Source: Lachnospiraceae bacterium
GTDB taxonomy: Bacteria; Bacillota; Clostridia; Lachnospirales; Lachnospiraceae
Length of the DNA stretch: 64,000 nucleotides
Assembly: GCA_030524635.1 (NCBI GenBank)
Contig: JAUNGG010000003.1
Location: forward strand, 62,001 to 126,000
Direction: 5' to 3'
Part shown: piece after piece, positions 24,901 to 35,892 of the stretch
How the letters are laid out: each line of letters starts with the position of its first letter
Numbering within the stretch: the stretch's first letter is position 1
Position numbers and translations under genes: made by a program
The notes under the pieces: model-generated
Database searches by the model: none
What the model was told of the DNA's origin: nothing
Seen by the model: the letters and a program-made list of their open reading frames with translations, nothing else

Positions 24901-25266
24901 CGGTTCCAGGAGGCGAAGGAGCAGGCACAGTCAGCGCTGGATGACTTCCATGAATCTGGTCGGAATGAGGCGGATTACCTGGCGTTTACGGCTTATGCGC
25001 CTGCCAGAAAAGCAACCTTCGGATGGCTGTACCTGTGCCTTGGGGATATGGAAAAGGCACGTCAGTTCTTCACGGAGATGGATCAGATTCAAAAGTGCAA
25101 GAGCTGCCGGTTTAAGGGCTGTTTTGAAAGCTTTTTGTACCTGGCTTACCTGGATGAATTCCAGGGAGATAAAGAGCAGGCAGCAGAAAAGTTTCAGATG
25201 ACGCTGAAGCTGAATCCGGAATGCAGGGAGGCGTCCTGCGGGCTGGAGTTTTTAAACGCAAGGTAA
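21907..25266 (+). CDS. Large TPR-repeat protein with degenerate N-terminal J domain
   Basis: A 1119-residue cytosolic protein. Residues 1-60 resemble a J domain (LIFHILGIPETKDEAEIKMA, then FKRLRQAYEEAV), but the HPD tripeptide that stimulates Hsp70 is replaced by NPEDD. From about residue 200 to the end, the protein is tetratricopeptide repeats, clearest around WNNMACSYKYLKQYDKAIEC and YRNLADCYKALGQKEKAIEC. There is no signal peptide or membrane segment. The ATG follows AAGGAGAGGGTAGG. The gene is 75 bases after cobT and 94 before an HscC-like Hsp70, which suggests a dedicated co-chaperone. This resembles the DjlB/DjlC-HscC pairing in E. coli. Clients are unknown. Confidence 0.8.
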   Translation: MEKELIFHILGIPETKDEAEIKMAYMRLLKSANPEDDPEGFKRLRQAYEEAVHLAGQPEEKESEEGEEGPKSEIDLWLERVDRLYQNLLIRADPARWEEILSDPVCQELDTALEARERFLAYLMNHIRLPHTVWKLMNERLEILADLEELKQHFPADFLNYVTYYIANETFIPYEYFEYRGLDEESVDGDAYINGYLGVKQRIDRGETEGCLQALNDLEAFELYHPYEDVERIRLYYEQGDEKKASALANRLLEQYPDDNYIVYFAGEAKWRAGEKEQAYELWNRILKENPSHYSAKFGVARYLMEIQDYDQARERMLELLETDNRDEAVEELVRKANDALIQEFSSKLEQGEEDPRLPEGELVMKLGWCLFQNERLKEADKLLAGYEPGPEQEYMYHNLYGRVLYQMDKQEEALPHLQRWLELLRELTDDGTEETRKRMSRHGSACYLLSGCYYSLERQEEAESVLKEGIEAAGSVRERLEYMQYLANILQWTKQYEKSIDVCDQILQESEQYYPAYLTRQEACYHLRKGQQVVDDYYRAINIYPGYYKPYLLAAEVFFFYDQYKDAKGVIERAKENNVEFSLKMKLFEAKILRNLAESREDRDTARKLLEEITKALAKESSREGCDIEDLSEVAYEKGLLWWDDDEFDSSLACLAQAIQENPERLQYRLIRGDVYLEMKRYEEALAEYDAAEPDYGKRPGIHYSKGLCLEELNRKDEAAGQYRKVLELQEGGYRDAFEKLSDYHKDRYVDFGGQEDLEKALYYINQQLAVKENCYYLVCRGLIYDEAMDQEHAIQDYKKALEYSPEKWVVWNNMACSYKYLKQYDKAIECCEKALELLGDRKERLPYRNLADCYKALGQKEKAIECYQKGLEAAPEHAYFWEEIGDLYYDLGRFKEALAAYEHTKSRTNHYKDIGDVWLKQGDLEKCICCYEEGIRLADDSQKAARLSGLGDLYLEELRDFEKAAECYQEAASIEEDRYERFDYKRFLARAYYMMGRFQEAKEQAQSALDDFHESGRNEADYLAFTAYAPARKATFGWLYLCLGDMEKARQFFTEMDQIQKCKSCRFKGCFESFLYLAYLDEFQGDKEQAAEKFQMTLKLNPECREASCGLEFLNAR

Positions 25267-25360
25267 GGAGAGCTATATTTCCAATGCGTTTCGTGTTCCG
25301 GCGGTTCGGCGAAGGCTATGATAGAAAATTATGATAGATACATAAAGGAACGAGGATACA

Positions 25361-27052
25361 ATGATAATAGGAATTGATTTAGGAACGACAAACAGCCTGG
25401 CGGCTTATTTTACAGAGGAGGGCCCGAAGATCATCCCAAACCGGCTGGGAAAGCGGCTGACTCCCTCTGTGGTCAGCATGAATGAGGAGGAGCAGATCTA
25501 TGTGGGAGATTCTGCCCTGGAGCGGGGACTTCTGTACCCCCAAAGTGCAGCCAGCGTATTTAAACGGGATATGGGAAGCCAGAGGAAATTTAACCTGCTC
25601 CACAAGACCTTTACAGCAGAGGAGCTATCCTCCTTTGTGCTTCGCGCGCTGAAGGAGGATGCAGAAAATTACCTGGGGGAGGCGGTGACGGAGGCGGTCA
25701 TCAGCGTGCCGGCTTACTTTAATGATGCCAGGCGGCGTGCCACGAAGAAGGCAGGAGAGCTGGCTGGTCTTAAGGTGGAGCGGATCATCAGTGAGCCTAC
25801 GGCGGCGGCCATCGCCTATGGACTGTACCAAAGCCAGAAACGGGCCCGGTTCCTGGTGTTTGACTTAGGCGGAGGAACCTTCGATGTGTCCATTCTGGAG
25901 CTGTTTGACACGATCCTGGAGGTCCGGGCTGTGGCAGGAGATAATTTCCTGGGCGGCGAGGATTTTACGGCGGTTCTTGAAGATCTGTTTTTCGAAAAAT
26001 ATCCTCAGTTTGACAAGCTGACTCTGGATGAGAAGACCATGCGCCATATCCACAAGCAGGCAGAAGGCTGCAAGATCGGATTTTCCAATGGGCGAACCTC
26101 CTCCATGAGCTGTAAGATCGGAGAAGAGCAGTTTACCATGGAGGTGGAGCTTTCCAAATATGAGGATGCCTGCAGGGAGCTTTTGGAGCGGATCCGTCAG
26201 CCCATCAAGCGCAGCCTGTCCGATGCCCATATCCGGCTGTCGGATATTGATAAGGTGGTGCTGGTGGGAGGAGCCACCAAGAGTCCGGTGATCCGCCGGT
26301 TTGTCAGCAAGCTGTTTAAGACGCTGCCGGACACCAATGTGAACCCAGATGAGGCAGTTGCCCTGGGAGCTGCCATCCAGGCAGCCATGAAGGAGCGGAA
26401 GGAGGCCATTAAGGAGGTGATCCTGACGGATGTATGCCCCTTTACCCTGGGAACGGAAGTGGTCCGGGAATGGGAGAAGGGATACTTTGAGCGGGGCGTA
26501 TTCTGCCCTATCATCGACCGGAATACGGTGATCCCCACCAGCCGGACGGAGCGGCTGTATACGGCCCATGACAATCAGACAAAGCTCCGCATCAATGTAC
26601 TTCAGGGAGAAAGCCGGTTTGCGGCCAATAATCTGTCCCTGGGGGAGATTTTGATTGAGGTTCCCTCGGGAAAGGCGGGGGATGAGGCGGTAGATGTGAC
26701 CTATACTTACGATATTAATTCCATCCTGGAGGTGGAGGTTAAGGTGCTGTCCACCAATCAGGTGACGAAGCAGGTATTCCAGGGACGTGATGTGGACATG
26801 ACGGAGGAGGAGATCAGGGAGCGGTTTGAAACCTTATCTTATCTGAAGATCCACCCAAGAGACCGGGAGGAGAACAAGTATCTGCTTCTTCGGGGAGAGC
26901 GGATCTATGAAGAGAGCCTGGGAGAGAAGCGGCTGTATATTGAGGCGGCTCTCCATAAATATGAAAAAGCGCTGGATTCCTATGACACAGCGCTGATCGA
27001 GGAGGCCAAGAAGGAGTTTAAAGAGTTTTTGGAGGAGCTGGAGGAGTTTTAA
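25361..27052 (+). CDS. HscC-like Hsp70 chaperone
   Basis: A 563-residue Hsp70. The ATPase domain has GIDLGTTNSLAAYF, AVISVPAYFNDARRRATKKA, SEPTAAAIAYG and FLVFDLGGGTFDVSIL. The substrate-binding domain shows LRINVLQGESRFAANNLSLG, and the helical lid is short. The length fits the HscC class (about 556) rather than DnaK (about 610-640). GGAACGAGG precedes the ATG. The stop is one base before the cobU start, and the J/TPR gene is upstream. The gene is thus embedded in the cobalamin operon. Whether it serves B12 enzymes or is a passenger is unknown. Confidence 0.85.
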   Translation: MIIGIDLGTTNSLAAYFTEEGPKIIPNRLGKRLTPSVVSMNEEEQIYVGDSALERGLLYPQSAASVFKRDMGSQRKFNLLHKTFTAEELSSFVLRALKEDAENYLGEAVTEAVISVPAYFNDARRRATKKAGELAGLKVERIISEPTAAAIAYGLYQSQKRARFLVFDLGGGTFDVSILELFDTILEVRAVAGDNFLGGEDFTAVLEDLFFEKYPQFDKLTLDEKTMRHIHKQAEGCKIGFSNGRTSSMSCKIGEEQFTMEVELSKYEDACRELLERIRQPIKRSLSDAHIRLSDIDKVVLVGGATKSPVIRRFVSKLFKTLPDTNVNPDEAVALGAAIQAAMKERKEAIKEVILTDVCPFTLGTEVVREWEKGYFERGVFCPIIDRNTVIPTSRTERLYTAHDNQTKLRINVLQGESRFAANNLSLGEILIEVPSGKAGDEAVDVTYTYDINSILEVEVKVLSTNQVTKQVFQGRDVDMTEEEIRERFETLSYLKIHPRDREENKYLLLRGERIYEESLGEKRLYIEAALHKYEKALDSYDTALIEEAKKEFKEFLEELEEF

Positions 27053-27053
27053 C

Positions 27054-27749
27054 ATGTTTCATCTGGTAACCGGAGGCAGCGGAAGCGGAAAATCAGAATA
27101 TGCAGAGGGGCTGATTATGGAATCGGGAGCCGCAAGGCGGTTCTATCTCGCCACCATGGAGGTTTACGGAGCTGAGGGGAGGCGGAAGGTGGAGCGGCAC
27201 CGGAGGCTGCGCGCCGGCAAGGGCTTTGAGACCATCGAGTGTCCCAGAGGGCTGGCAAAGATCGGTCTGGATAAAGGGAACGATTTTGGCCAGGATCTGG
27301 ACCAGGAGTGCAAACGGGATTCTGCTCCGGCGGCAGACAAAAGCAGAACGGAATGTGCCGTGCTGCTGGAATGCATGTCCAATCTGGCTGCCAATGAGCT
27401 ATTTGGCGCGGGGGAGGAAGCACAACCGGGACCACAACCAGGTGTGCTGCCCCTTTCCTCTGCGCTGCAGCGGATAAAAAAGGGGATCCTGCATGTACAG
27501 TCCCAGTGTGAGCTTCTGGTGGTGGTGACCAATGAAGTCTTTTCAGACGGCATGGATTATGGGCCGGAAACCAACGAATACATCCGGCTTCTGGGCCAGA
27601 TCAACTGCTGGATGGCCCAGCAGGCAGACAAGGTGACGGAGGTGGTATACGGTATTCCGGTTGCAGTAAAGAACGGTGATGCCGTTTCTGCCCCTCTGTC
27701 CGCGGAAAGCCGTCTGGAGGACCGGATGAAGGAGGAGGGAAGAGTATGA
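27054..27749 (+). CDS. cobU: Adenosylcobinamide kinase / adenosylcobinamide-phosphate guanylyltransferase
   Basis: A 231-residue bifunctional enzyme that phosphorylates adenosylcobinamide and then attaches GMP. The P-loop is GGSGSGKS (residues 7-14). The guanylylated His is probably H49 in VERHRRLR. LLECMSNLAANELF and LLVVVTNEVFSDGMDYGPET match the later family motifs. An insertion of about 40 residues (about 72-112), rich in charged residues and Asp/Ser, makes it longer than the usual 180-190. It starts one base after the Hsp70 stop and overlaps the rpiR-type gene in ATGA. Confidence 0.9.
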   Translation: MFHLVTGGSGSGKSEYAEGLIMESGAARRFYLATMEVYGAEGRRKVERHRRLRAGKGFETIECPRGLAKIGLDKGNDFGQDLDQECKRDSAPAADKSRTECAVLLECMSNLAANELFGAGEEAQPGPQPGVLPLSSALQRIKKGILHVQSQCELLVVVTNEVFSDGMDYGPETNEYIRLLGQINCWMAQQADKVTEVVYGIPVAVKNGDAVSAPLSAESRLEDRMKEEGRV

Positions 27750-28642
27750 TTTTAGAACGGCTGAAATCCATGGAAGGATTTACCCACCAGGAGCAGGCAG
27801 TAGCGAAATATATTTTGGATAGTATGGAGAATATTCAGAAGATGTCCTCAGAGGAGCTGGCGAAGGCCTCCTTCACCAGCAAGGCCACTGTAGTCCGTCT
27901 GTGCAAAAAGGTAGGCGTGGAGGGCTATCAGGAGCTGAAGTTCCAGCTGGTCTCGGAGATGGTGGAGAATATCCGGGTAAATCAGCTGTTAAACAAGGAG
28001 CCGATCACAGAAAAAAGCAGCTACCAAGACATTCTGGATACGCTGCCTAAGCTATATGATAAGGCGATCACGGACACCAGGATGTGTATGGATAAAAATG
28101 TGATGATCCGCATTTTCAACCGGATCAAGGCGGCAGCCAGGATTGATATTTATGGAAGCGGCATCAGCTTTATCCTGGCTCAGTCAGCAGCCTTTAAATT
28201 TGCCACGCTGGGGATGGAGTGTGATGCCCATGAATCGGTAAACGCCCACTATCTGTCAGCGGCAAAGAAGAAAAAATCCGTTTCCTTTGTGATCACCTTT
28301 ACCGGAGCCAACCGGTCCATGACAGATGTGGCCCGTTATCTGAAGCTGACTACCGATACCTATGTGGTGGGAATCGTGGGGCGGCATCACGATGAGATCC
28401 AGAAATGGTGCGATGAGATCGTGGAGATCCCATCCCGGGATTCCCTGTTAAGCTTAAAGGTGGTCACCTCGTTTACGGCAACCACCTACGTGCTGGATAT
28501 TTTCTTTTCCATGTATCTGGCCCAGCATTATGAGAGCCATGTACAGTCATCTCTGGAGATGGTATGCCACGAATCGCTCAGAACCACCGTGGATTACTGG
28601 AATCTGAGAGAGCTACCAAAAGAGGATGGAGGGCCAGAGTAA
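27746..28642 (+). CDS. RpiR/MurR-family transcriptional regulator
   Basis: A 298-residue protein. An N-terminal HTH_6 domain reads FTHQEQAVAKYILDSMENIQ, then ASFTSKATVVRLCKKVGVEG. A sugar-phosphate-binding SIS domain runs from about 125 to 260 (IDIYGSGISFILAQSAAFKF). These regulators sense phosphosugars and often control PTS genes. It overlaps cobU by four bases, so it is transcribed with the cobalamin genes. Its probable target, the beta-glucoside PTS at 30.5 kb, is separated from it by a reverse-strand operon. A dyad upstream of the PTS gene is a candidate site. Confidence 0.9.
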   Translation: MILERLKSMEGFTHQEQAVAKYILDSMENIQKMSSEELAKASFTSKATVVRLCKKVGVEGYQELKFQLVSEMVENIRVNQLLNKEPITEKSSYQDILDTLPKLYDKAITDTRMCMDKNVMIRIFNRIKAAARIDIYGSGISFILAQSAAFKFATLGMECDAHESVNAHYLSAAKKKKSVSFVITFTGANRSMTDVARYLKLTTDTYVVGIVGRHHDEIQKWCDEIVEIPSRDSLLSLKVVTSFTATTYVLDIFFSMYLAQHYESHVQSSLEMVCHESLRTTVDYWNLRELPKEDGGPE

Positions 28643-28653
28643 GGGAAATCCGG

Positions 28654-29490
28654 CTAAGCCTGCTTATCTTTCGAAAAATGCAGGCAGTTTTTCGGGCAGG
28701 ACTGGATGCATTTTCCACAGCGGATACATTCCGGTGAACAGGATATTTCAGTCACGGAAAGTGCCAGGGGACACGCCTTTTCACAGGCGGCGCAGGAAAT
28801 GCAGCGTTCCTTCTCCCAATGGATCTGCACAAGGCTGAAGCGGTTAAACCAGCCGTAAACAGCCCCTAAGGGACATAAGTACTGGCAGAAGGGTCGGAAG
28901 ATCTTTACCGAGAGAAGTAAGATCAAAAGGAGCAGGCCAAGCTTCCAGAAAAACAGGGCTCCAAGCTGGCTGCGAAGCAGTTGATTGGTACTGATCAGCG
29001 GCAGTGCACCCAGCAGGGTGCCGGAGGGACATAAATATTTGCAGAAAGCAGGCACCTTTGCAAAGCCGCCGAATAAAAACAGGGAGCCGATGCATACCAG
29101 CAGAAGGAGGACCATGTATTTCCCGTACTTCAGAATCTCATGGAAGGGCAAGCGCTTTCTTTTTTTCAAAACAGGAATCCGGTACAGCAGATCCTGCACC
29201 AGCCCAAAGGGGCACAGCCATCCGCAGACAAACCGCCCCAAAAGGCTGCCGAACAGAAAGAGGAATCCCAGTACGCCAAAAGGGATCCTGACGGTCTGCT
29301 GGTTTAATAAGGCCTGAAGCGCTCCAATGGGGCAGGAGGCAATGGCGCCGGGACAGGAATAGCAATTTAATCCTGGAAGGCAGGCATATTTCAGCTTGCC
29401 CTGATAGATTTTTCCGTGTAAAAAACCATATGTATATCCATTTGTGAGAATCGTAAACAATATTTGTACGGTCAGACGTATTCGTTTCAT
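28654..29490 (-). CDS. NapH/YccM-like 4Fe-4S membrane protein
   Basis: A 278-residue polytopic protein with about five membrane helices. It has paired CxxxC motifs in loops: CYSCPGAIASCPIG, FVCGWLCPFGLVQD, KYLCPSGTL and QYLCPLGAVYGW. Two ferredoxin clusters are at the C-terminus (CISCAACEKACPLA and CIRCGKCIQSCPKNC). This is the architecture of membrane quinol-side electron carriers such as NapH and CcoG. The ATG at 29490 is 4 bases beyond the stop of the CXXC mini-gene, so translation is probably coupled. A TTG start at 29508 is less likely. With the upstream TlpA lipoprotein, it probably moves electrons across the membrane to an extracellular thiol partner. That is inference. Confidence 0.85.
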   Translation of the reverse strand: MKRIRLTVQILFTILTNGYTYGFLHGKIYQGKLKYACLPGLNCYSCPGAIASCPIGALQALLNQQTVRIPFGVLGFLFLFGSLLGRFVCGWLCPFGLVQDLLYRIPVLKKRKRLPFHEILKYGKYMVLLLLVCIGSLFLFGGFAKVPAFCKYLCPSGTLLGALPLISTNQLLRSQLGALFFWKLGLLLLILLLSVKIFRPFCQYLCPLGAVYGWFNRFSLVQIHWEKERCISCAACEKACPLALSVTEISCSPECIRCGKCIQSCPKNCLHFSKDKQA

Positions 29491-29494
29491 CTTT

Positions 29495-29647
29495 TCACCC
29501 GATTCCAATGCATTCCAGGCAGATCATCACTGCCTTTTTCCAGATCACAGTAAGCTGACCCTGGGAAGCGCCGATGCCAAGGAACAAGAGTCCGGCGATC
29601 GTTCCCCACAGCCATGAGTATTGGTTACGGTTCTTCCAAAAGCTCAT
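29495..29647 (-). CDS. 50-residue CXXC membrane mini-protein (CD1871A-like)
   Basis: Reading the reverse strand from ATG at 29647 gives 50 residues. There is a basic start (MSFWKNRNQYSW), one hydrophobic helix (LWGTIAGLLFLGIGASQG), and then AVMICLECIGIG at the end. This matches the small CD1871A-type CXXC-motif proteins of Clostridia. The start lies inside the last codons of the tlpA-like gene in another frame, and the stop is 4 bases before the 4Fe-4S gene. The gene therefore bridges the two tightly. It is short enough to be missed by automatic calling. Its function is unknown; a redox or structural subunit is likely. Confidence 0.8.
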   Translation of the reverse strand: MSFWKNRNQYSWLWGTIAGLLFLGIGASQGQLTVIWKKAVMICLECIGIG

Positions 29648-30239
29648 TGATTCGTTCCTCCCATGCCGATTTCTCCATAGAACCTACCACAGTGTCTACG
29701 ATTTTTCCGCTGTTATTGATAAAAAAGGTAGTTGGCACAGCCGTTACGTCAGTAAGAAGTGCATCGTACAGCGATTGATTTAAAAGCAGATGAGGATAGT
29801 CCGCGCCGGTCCGTTCCACTAAATCTGCTGCCAGCGCTGCTGCATCCGGATCTCCGTTTTCCTGCACATCACTGATGATTCCAATCAGCTGGAATTCTTC
29901 CGGATCGTATTCACCGGCCAGCTGGCCAAGGTCCGGCATCTCGCTTAAGCATGGGTTGCAGTAGGTCGCCCATACATTGACCATCGTAAGCTTTGATTCT
30001 GAAAAAACAGCAGATGAAACGGTATTTCCATTCAGATCCTGTGCTTCAAAAATAAGCAGCGATGAAAGCTCCTTTGCCTTTGGAGATGCTGCAGGCTGTG
30101 CTGCCTGAGGGGAATTGCTCTCTGTTTTCTGGGCAGAGCTGTCCGCTGCTTTCAGGCTGCTGCCTGGAGCGGCACATCCGCTTAACAAAACAGCGGACAG
30201 AAGGAATGGCAGCAGACGTACGTGATTGCGTTTCTTCAT
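29625..30239 (-). CDS. TlpA-like thioredoxin-fold lipoprotein
   Basis: A 204-residue lipoprotein. The lipobox is LLSGC (Cys22), a Ser/Ala/Gln-rich tether follows to about residue 57, and then a TlpA/ResA thioredoxin fold. The active site is WATYCNPCLSEMP (Cys94 and Cys97), and the cis-Pro loop is VTAVPTTFFINN. It would act outside the membrane as a thiol-disulfide reductant. It is the first gene of a three-gene reverse-strand operon with the CXXC mini-protein and the 4Fe-4S membrane protein, which could supply its electrons. Confidence 0.9.
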   Translation of the reverse strand: MKKRNHVRLLPFLLSAVLLSGCAAPGSSLKAADSSAQKTESNSPQAAQPAASPKAKELSSLLIFEAQDLNGNTVSSAVFSESKLTMVNVWATYCNPCLSEMPDLGQLAGEYDPEEFQLIGIISDVQENGDPDAAALAADLVERTGADYPHLLLNQSLYDALLTDVTAVPTTFFINNSGKIVDTVVGSMEKSAWEERINELLEEP

Positions 30240-30410
30240 GTATGATCCTCCATATTTTTCAAAATAAAATCGTTGGTTTCCTGGTTATCATAAGAACAGA
30301 ACGTTCTTGATATCCAATATAAAGAGAAAGCCATATCATGTCAAGTGAGAAATAACCGGAAATTGGAAGAAGGAATTACGATTCGCAGCCCACATTCCGG
30401 GAAGCTGGAC

Positions 30411-30457
30411 CATTGTTTCAAAAAGCAGGTTTTTTTCAAAGGAATTTTGGAACAATG
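30411..30457 (+). promoter_or_regulatory. Dyad upstream of the beta-glucoside PTS gene
   Basis: CATTGTTTCAAAA (30411-30423) and TTTTGGAACAATG (30445-30457) are inverted at 12 of 13 positions, 21 bases apart, with A5/T7 runs between them. It lies about 100 bases before the PTS start, so it could be an operator for the nearby RpiR regulator. I see no BglG-type antiterminator hairpin. The rest of the gap 30240-30555 shows nothing clear. Confidence 0.5.
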
Positions 30458-30531
30458 AACCAATCAGCTTTTTCCATACTGTTGTGATACTCTTTCCTTG
30501 CCGAAAAAAGCCAGAACCAATACGGTAATAA

Positions 30532-32514
<1,983 letters not shown>

Positions 32515-32528
32515 GCAGAAGATAAGTG

Positions 32529-32556
32529 GTTACTGTGAACGCACGTGAACAGTAAC
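32529..32556. repeat. 28-nt hairpin repeat, variant with compensated arms
   Basis: GTTACTGT (32529-32536) and ACAGTAAC (32549-32556) flank a 12-base loop. Compared with GTAACTGT/ACAGTTAC in the other copies, the third base of one arm and its partner are both exchanged, so pairing is kept. It lies between the PTS and glucosidase genes. Confidence 0.6.
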
Positions 32557-32587
32557 GATAAGTGGAAAACATAAGCGAAAAATTTGA

Positions 32588-34021
<1,434 letters not shown>

Positions 34022-34045
34022 TTTGTACAGACATGTGATTTTGGG

Positions 34046-34088
34046 AAATGCCCGGAAATCAGAAAGTGAAGCTGATTTCCGGGCATTT
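34046..34088. terminator. Bidirectional terminator between the glucosidase and upp
   Basis: Perfect 17-base arms (34046-34062 and 34072-34088) with a 9-base loop and A/T-rich ends sit between two convergent genes. Confidence 0.9.
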
Positions 34089-34107
34089 CTGATTTGTATG
34101 GAATGGT

Positions 34108-34737
34108 CTATTTGGTTCCAAAGATCCGGTCGCCGGCATCCCCAAGTCCCGGGCAGATGTAAGCGTCCTGATTCAGGCAGCGGTCTAAATGTCCCACATA
34201 GATCTGGATGTCCGGATGTGCCTCATGAAGCCGTTGTAAGCCTTCTGGTGCAGCGATAATGGACATAAACTTGATATTCCGTCCGCCGTGCTCCTTGATA
34301 AAGTTTACGGCTGCTACAGCAGAGCCGCCGGTGGCCAGCATCGGGTCAGTAACCACGATGGTACGCTGCTCGATGGGAGACGGAAGCTTGCAGTAATATT
34401 CGTGAGGCTCATGGGTCGCCTCATCCCGGTACAGACCGATATGGCCTACCTTGGCGCTTGGAACCAGGGCCAGGATGCCGTTCACCATGCCAAGGCCTGC
34501 CCGCAGGATGGGAACAACTGCCAGCTTCTTTCCGGCGATCATAGGGGTCATGCAGGTTTCAATGGGAGTTTCTACCTCTACATCCTCTAAAGGAAGGTCA
34601 CGGAGCGCTTCATAGCCCATCAGCATGGCAATCTCCTCGATCAGGGACCGGAATTCGCTGGTGCCGGTCTTCTTGTCACGGAGAAGAGATATTTTGTGCT
34701 GGATCAGCGGGTGGTCAAAAATGGTAACATTTTCCAT
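34108..34737 (-). CDS. upp: Uracil phosphoribosyltransferase
   Basis: A 209-residue cytosolic enzyme that makes UMP from uracil and [19 protein letters not shown], the PRPP-binding [17 protein letters not shown] and the uracil-binding [16 protein letters not shown] are all present. The length matches the family. It is a single reverse-strand gene with AAAAGGAGAAAA before its ATG. The gap to cbiB (about 180 bases) must hold both divergent promoters; neither is clear to me. Confidence 0.97.
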   Translation of the reverse strand: MENVTIFDHPLIQHKISLLRDKKTGTSEFRSLIEEIAMLMGYEALRDLPLEDVEVETPIETCMTPMIAGKKLAVVPILRAGLGMVNGILALVPSAKVGHIGLYRDEATHEPHEYYCKLPSPIEQRTIVVTDPMLATGGSAVAAVNFIKEHGGRNIKFMSIIAAPEGLQRLHEAHPDIQIYVGHLDRCLNQDAYICPGLGDAGDRIFGTK

Positions 34738-34917
34738 AAGACAGTTTTCTCCTTTTGCATTTTCATTCGTTTCGTTAATGCTGCAGTTATTTTATCAAAT
34801 TTGCAGGGAAATGGCAAGCCGTCTGTGTCTTTTCCAGATGATCATAAAAAGTCTGTAGAATATCTTAATAATCTATGTTATGATAAAGGATGATTTAAAA
34901 GGAACAGGAGGGGCGTC

Positions 34918-35892
34918 ATGTTTCGACTGAGCGCATTGACTGCCGGTGTCTTATTAGACTGGATTTTTGGTGAGCCTTCTGTCCTGGTTCACCCGGTTAT
35001 TCTGATCGGGAAGCTGATCTCTCGTACTGAGAGCTGGCTTCGCAGGCTGCGTCCCGGCAGGGAGAAGAGCAGCGGATATCTGTTGGTATTGATAGTAATC
35101 TTTTGTTCCATGGCGGTTCCTGGATTGATTCTGCTGGCGGTTTCCCGGCTGGAGAAGGGACAGGGCTCCATTACCTGGTGTCTGACTGCATTTTGGAGCT
35201 TTCAGCTTCTGGCAGCGAAAAGTCTGTATCAGGAGAGCGGAAAGGTGAGAAAGGCACTGGAGGTGTCTGACCGGGAGCAGGCCAGGCGATGTGTGTCCAT
35301 GATCGTAGGACGGGATACGGAGCGTCTGGATGAGGCTGGCATTACCAGAGCGGCGGTAGAAACGGTGGCGGAGAATACGTCGGACGGTGTGATTGCACCG
35401 CTGCTTTTTATGGCATTGTTTGGAATCCTGGGCGGATTCTTTTATAAAGCGGTGAATACCATGGATTCCATGGTGGGCTATAAAAATGAGAAGTACCTGC
35501 TTTTCGGCCGGGCAGCCGCCAGGCTGGATGATCTGTGCAATTTTCTTCCGGCCAGGATCACAGGATGCCTGCTTACGGCAGCCGCCTGGATCTTAGGGAT
35601 GCTGGATCCGGCCTATGACGGGAAAAATGCCTGGTGCATTTACCGGAGGGACCGGAGGAATCATGCAAGTCCTAATTCGGCCCATGGGGAAGCGGCCTGT
35701 GCAGGAGCGCTGCATGTCCGCCTGGCAGGGGATGCCTGGTATTTCGGACAGCTTCACAAGAAGCCTTATATCGGTGATGATGACCGGCCCATAGAGGCAG
35801 AGGATATCCGAAGGGCTGGCAGGCTGATGGCAGCGGCAGAGCTTCTTGGGCTTTTGCTTTGCTGGATTATTTGTTTGGAGATCACAGTATGA
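34918..35892 (+). CDS. cbiB: Adenosylcobinamide-phosphate synthase
   Basis: A 324-residue polytopic membrane protein that joins adenosylcobyric acid to aminopropanol phosphate. LDWIFGEPSVLVHPVILIGK at the N-terminus, AVETVAENTSDGVIAPLLF and KAVNTMDSMVGYKNEKYLLF are CbiB signatures. ATG follows AACAGGAGGGGCG. It overlaps cobS in ATGA and starts the third B12 gene group in the window (cbiB-cobS-cobU-like). Confidence 0.95.
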   Translation: MFRLSALTAGVLLDWIFGEPSVLVHPVILIGKLISRTESWLRRLRPGREKSSGYLLVLIVIFCSMAVPGLILLAVSRLEKGQGSITWCLTAFWSFQLLAAKSLYQESGKVRKALEVSDREQARRCVSMIVGRDTERLDEAGITRAAVETVAENTSDGVIAPLLFMALFGILGGFFYKAVNTMDSMVGYKNEKYLLFGRAAARLDDLCNFLPARITGCLLTAAAWILGMLDPAYDGKNAWCIYRRDRRNHASPNSAHGEAACAGALHVRLAGDAWYFGQLHKKPYIGDDDRPIEAEDIRRAGRLMAAAELLGLLLCWIICLEITV

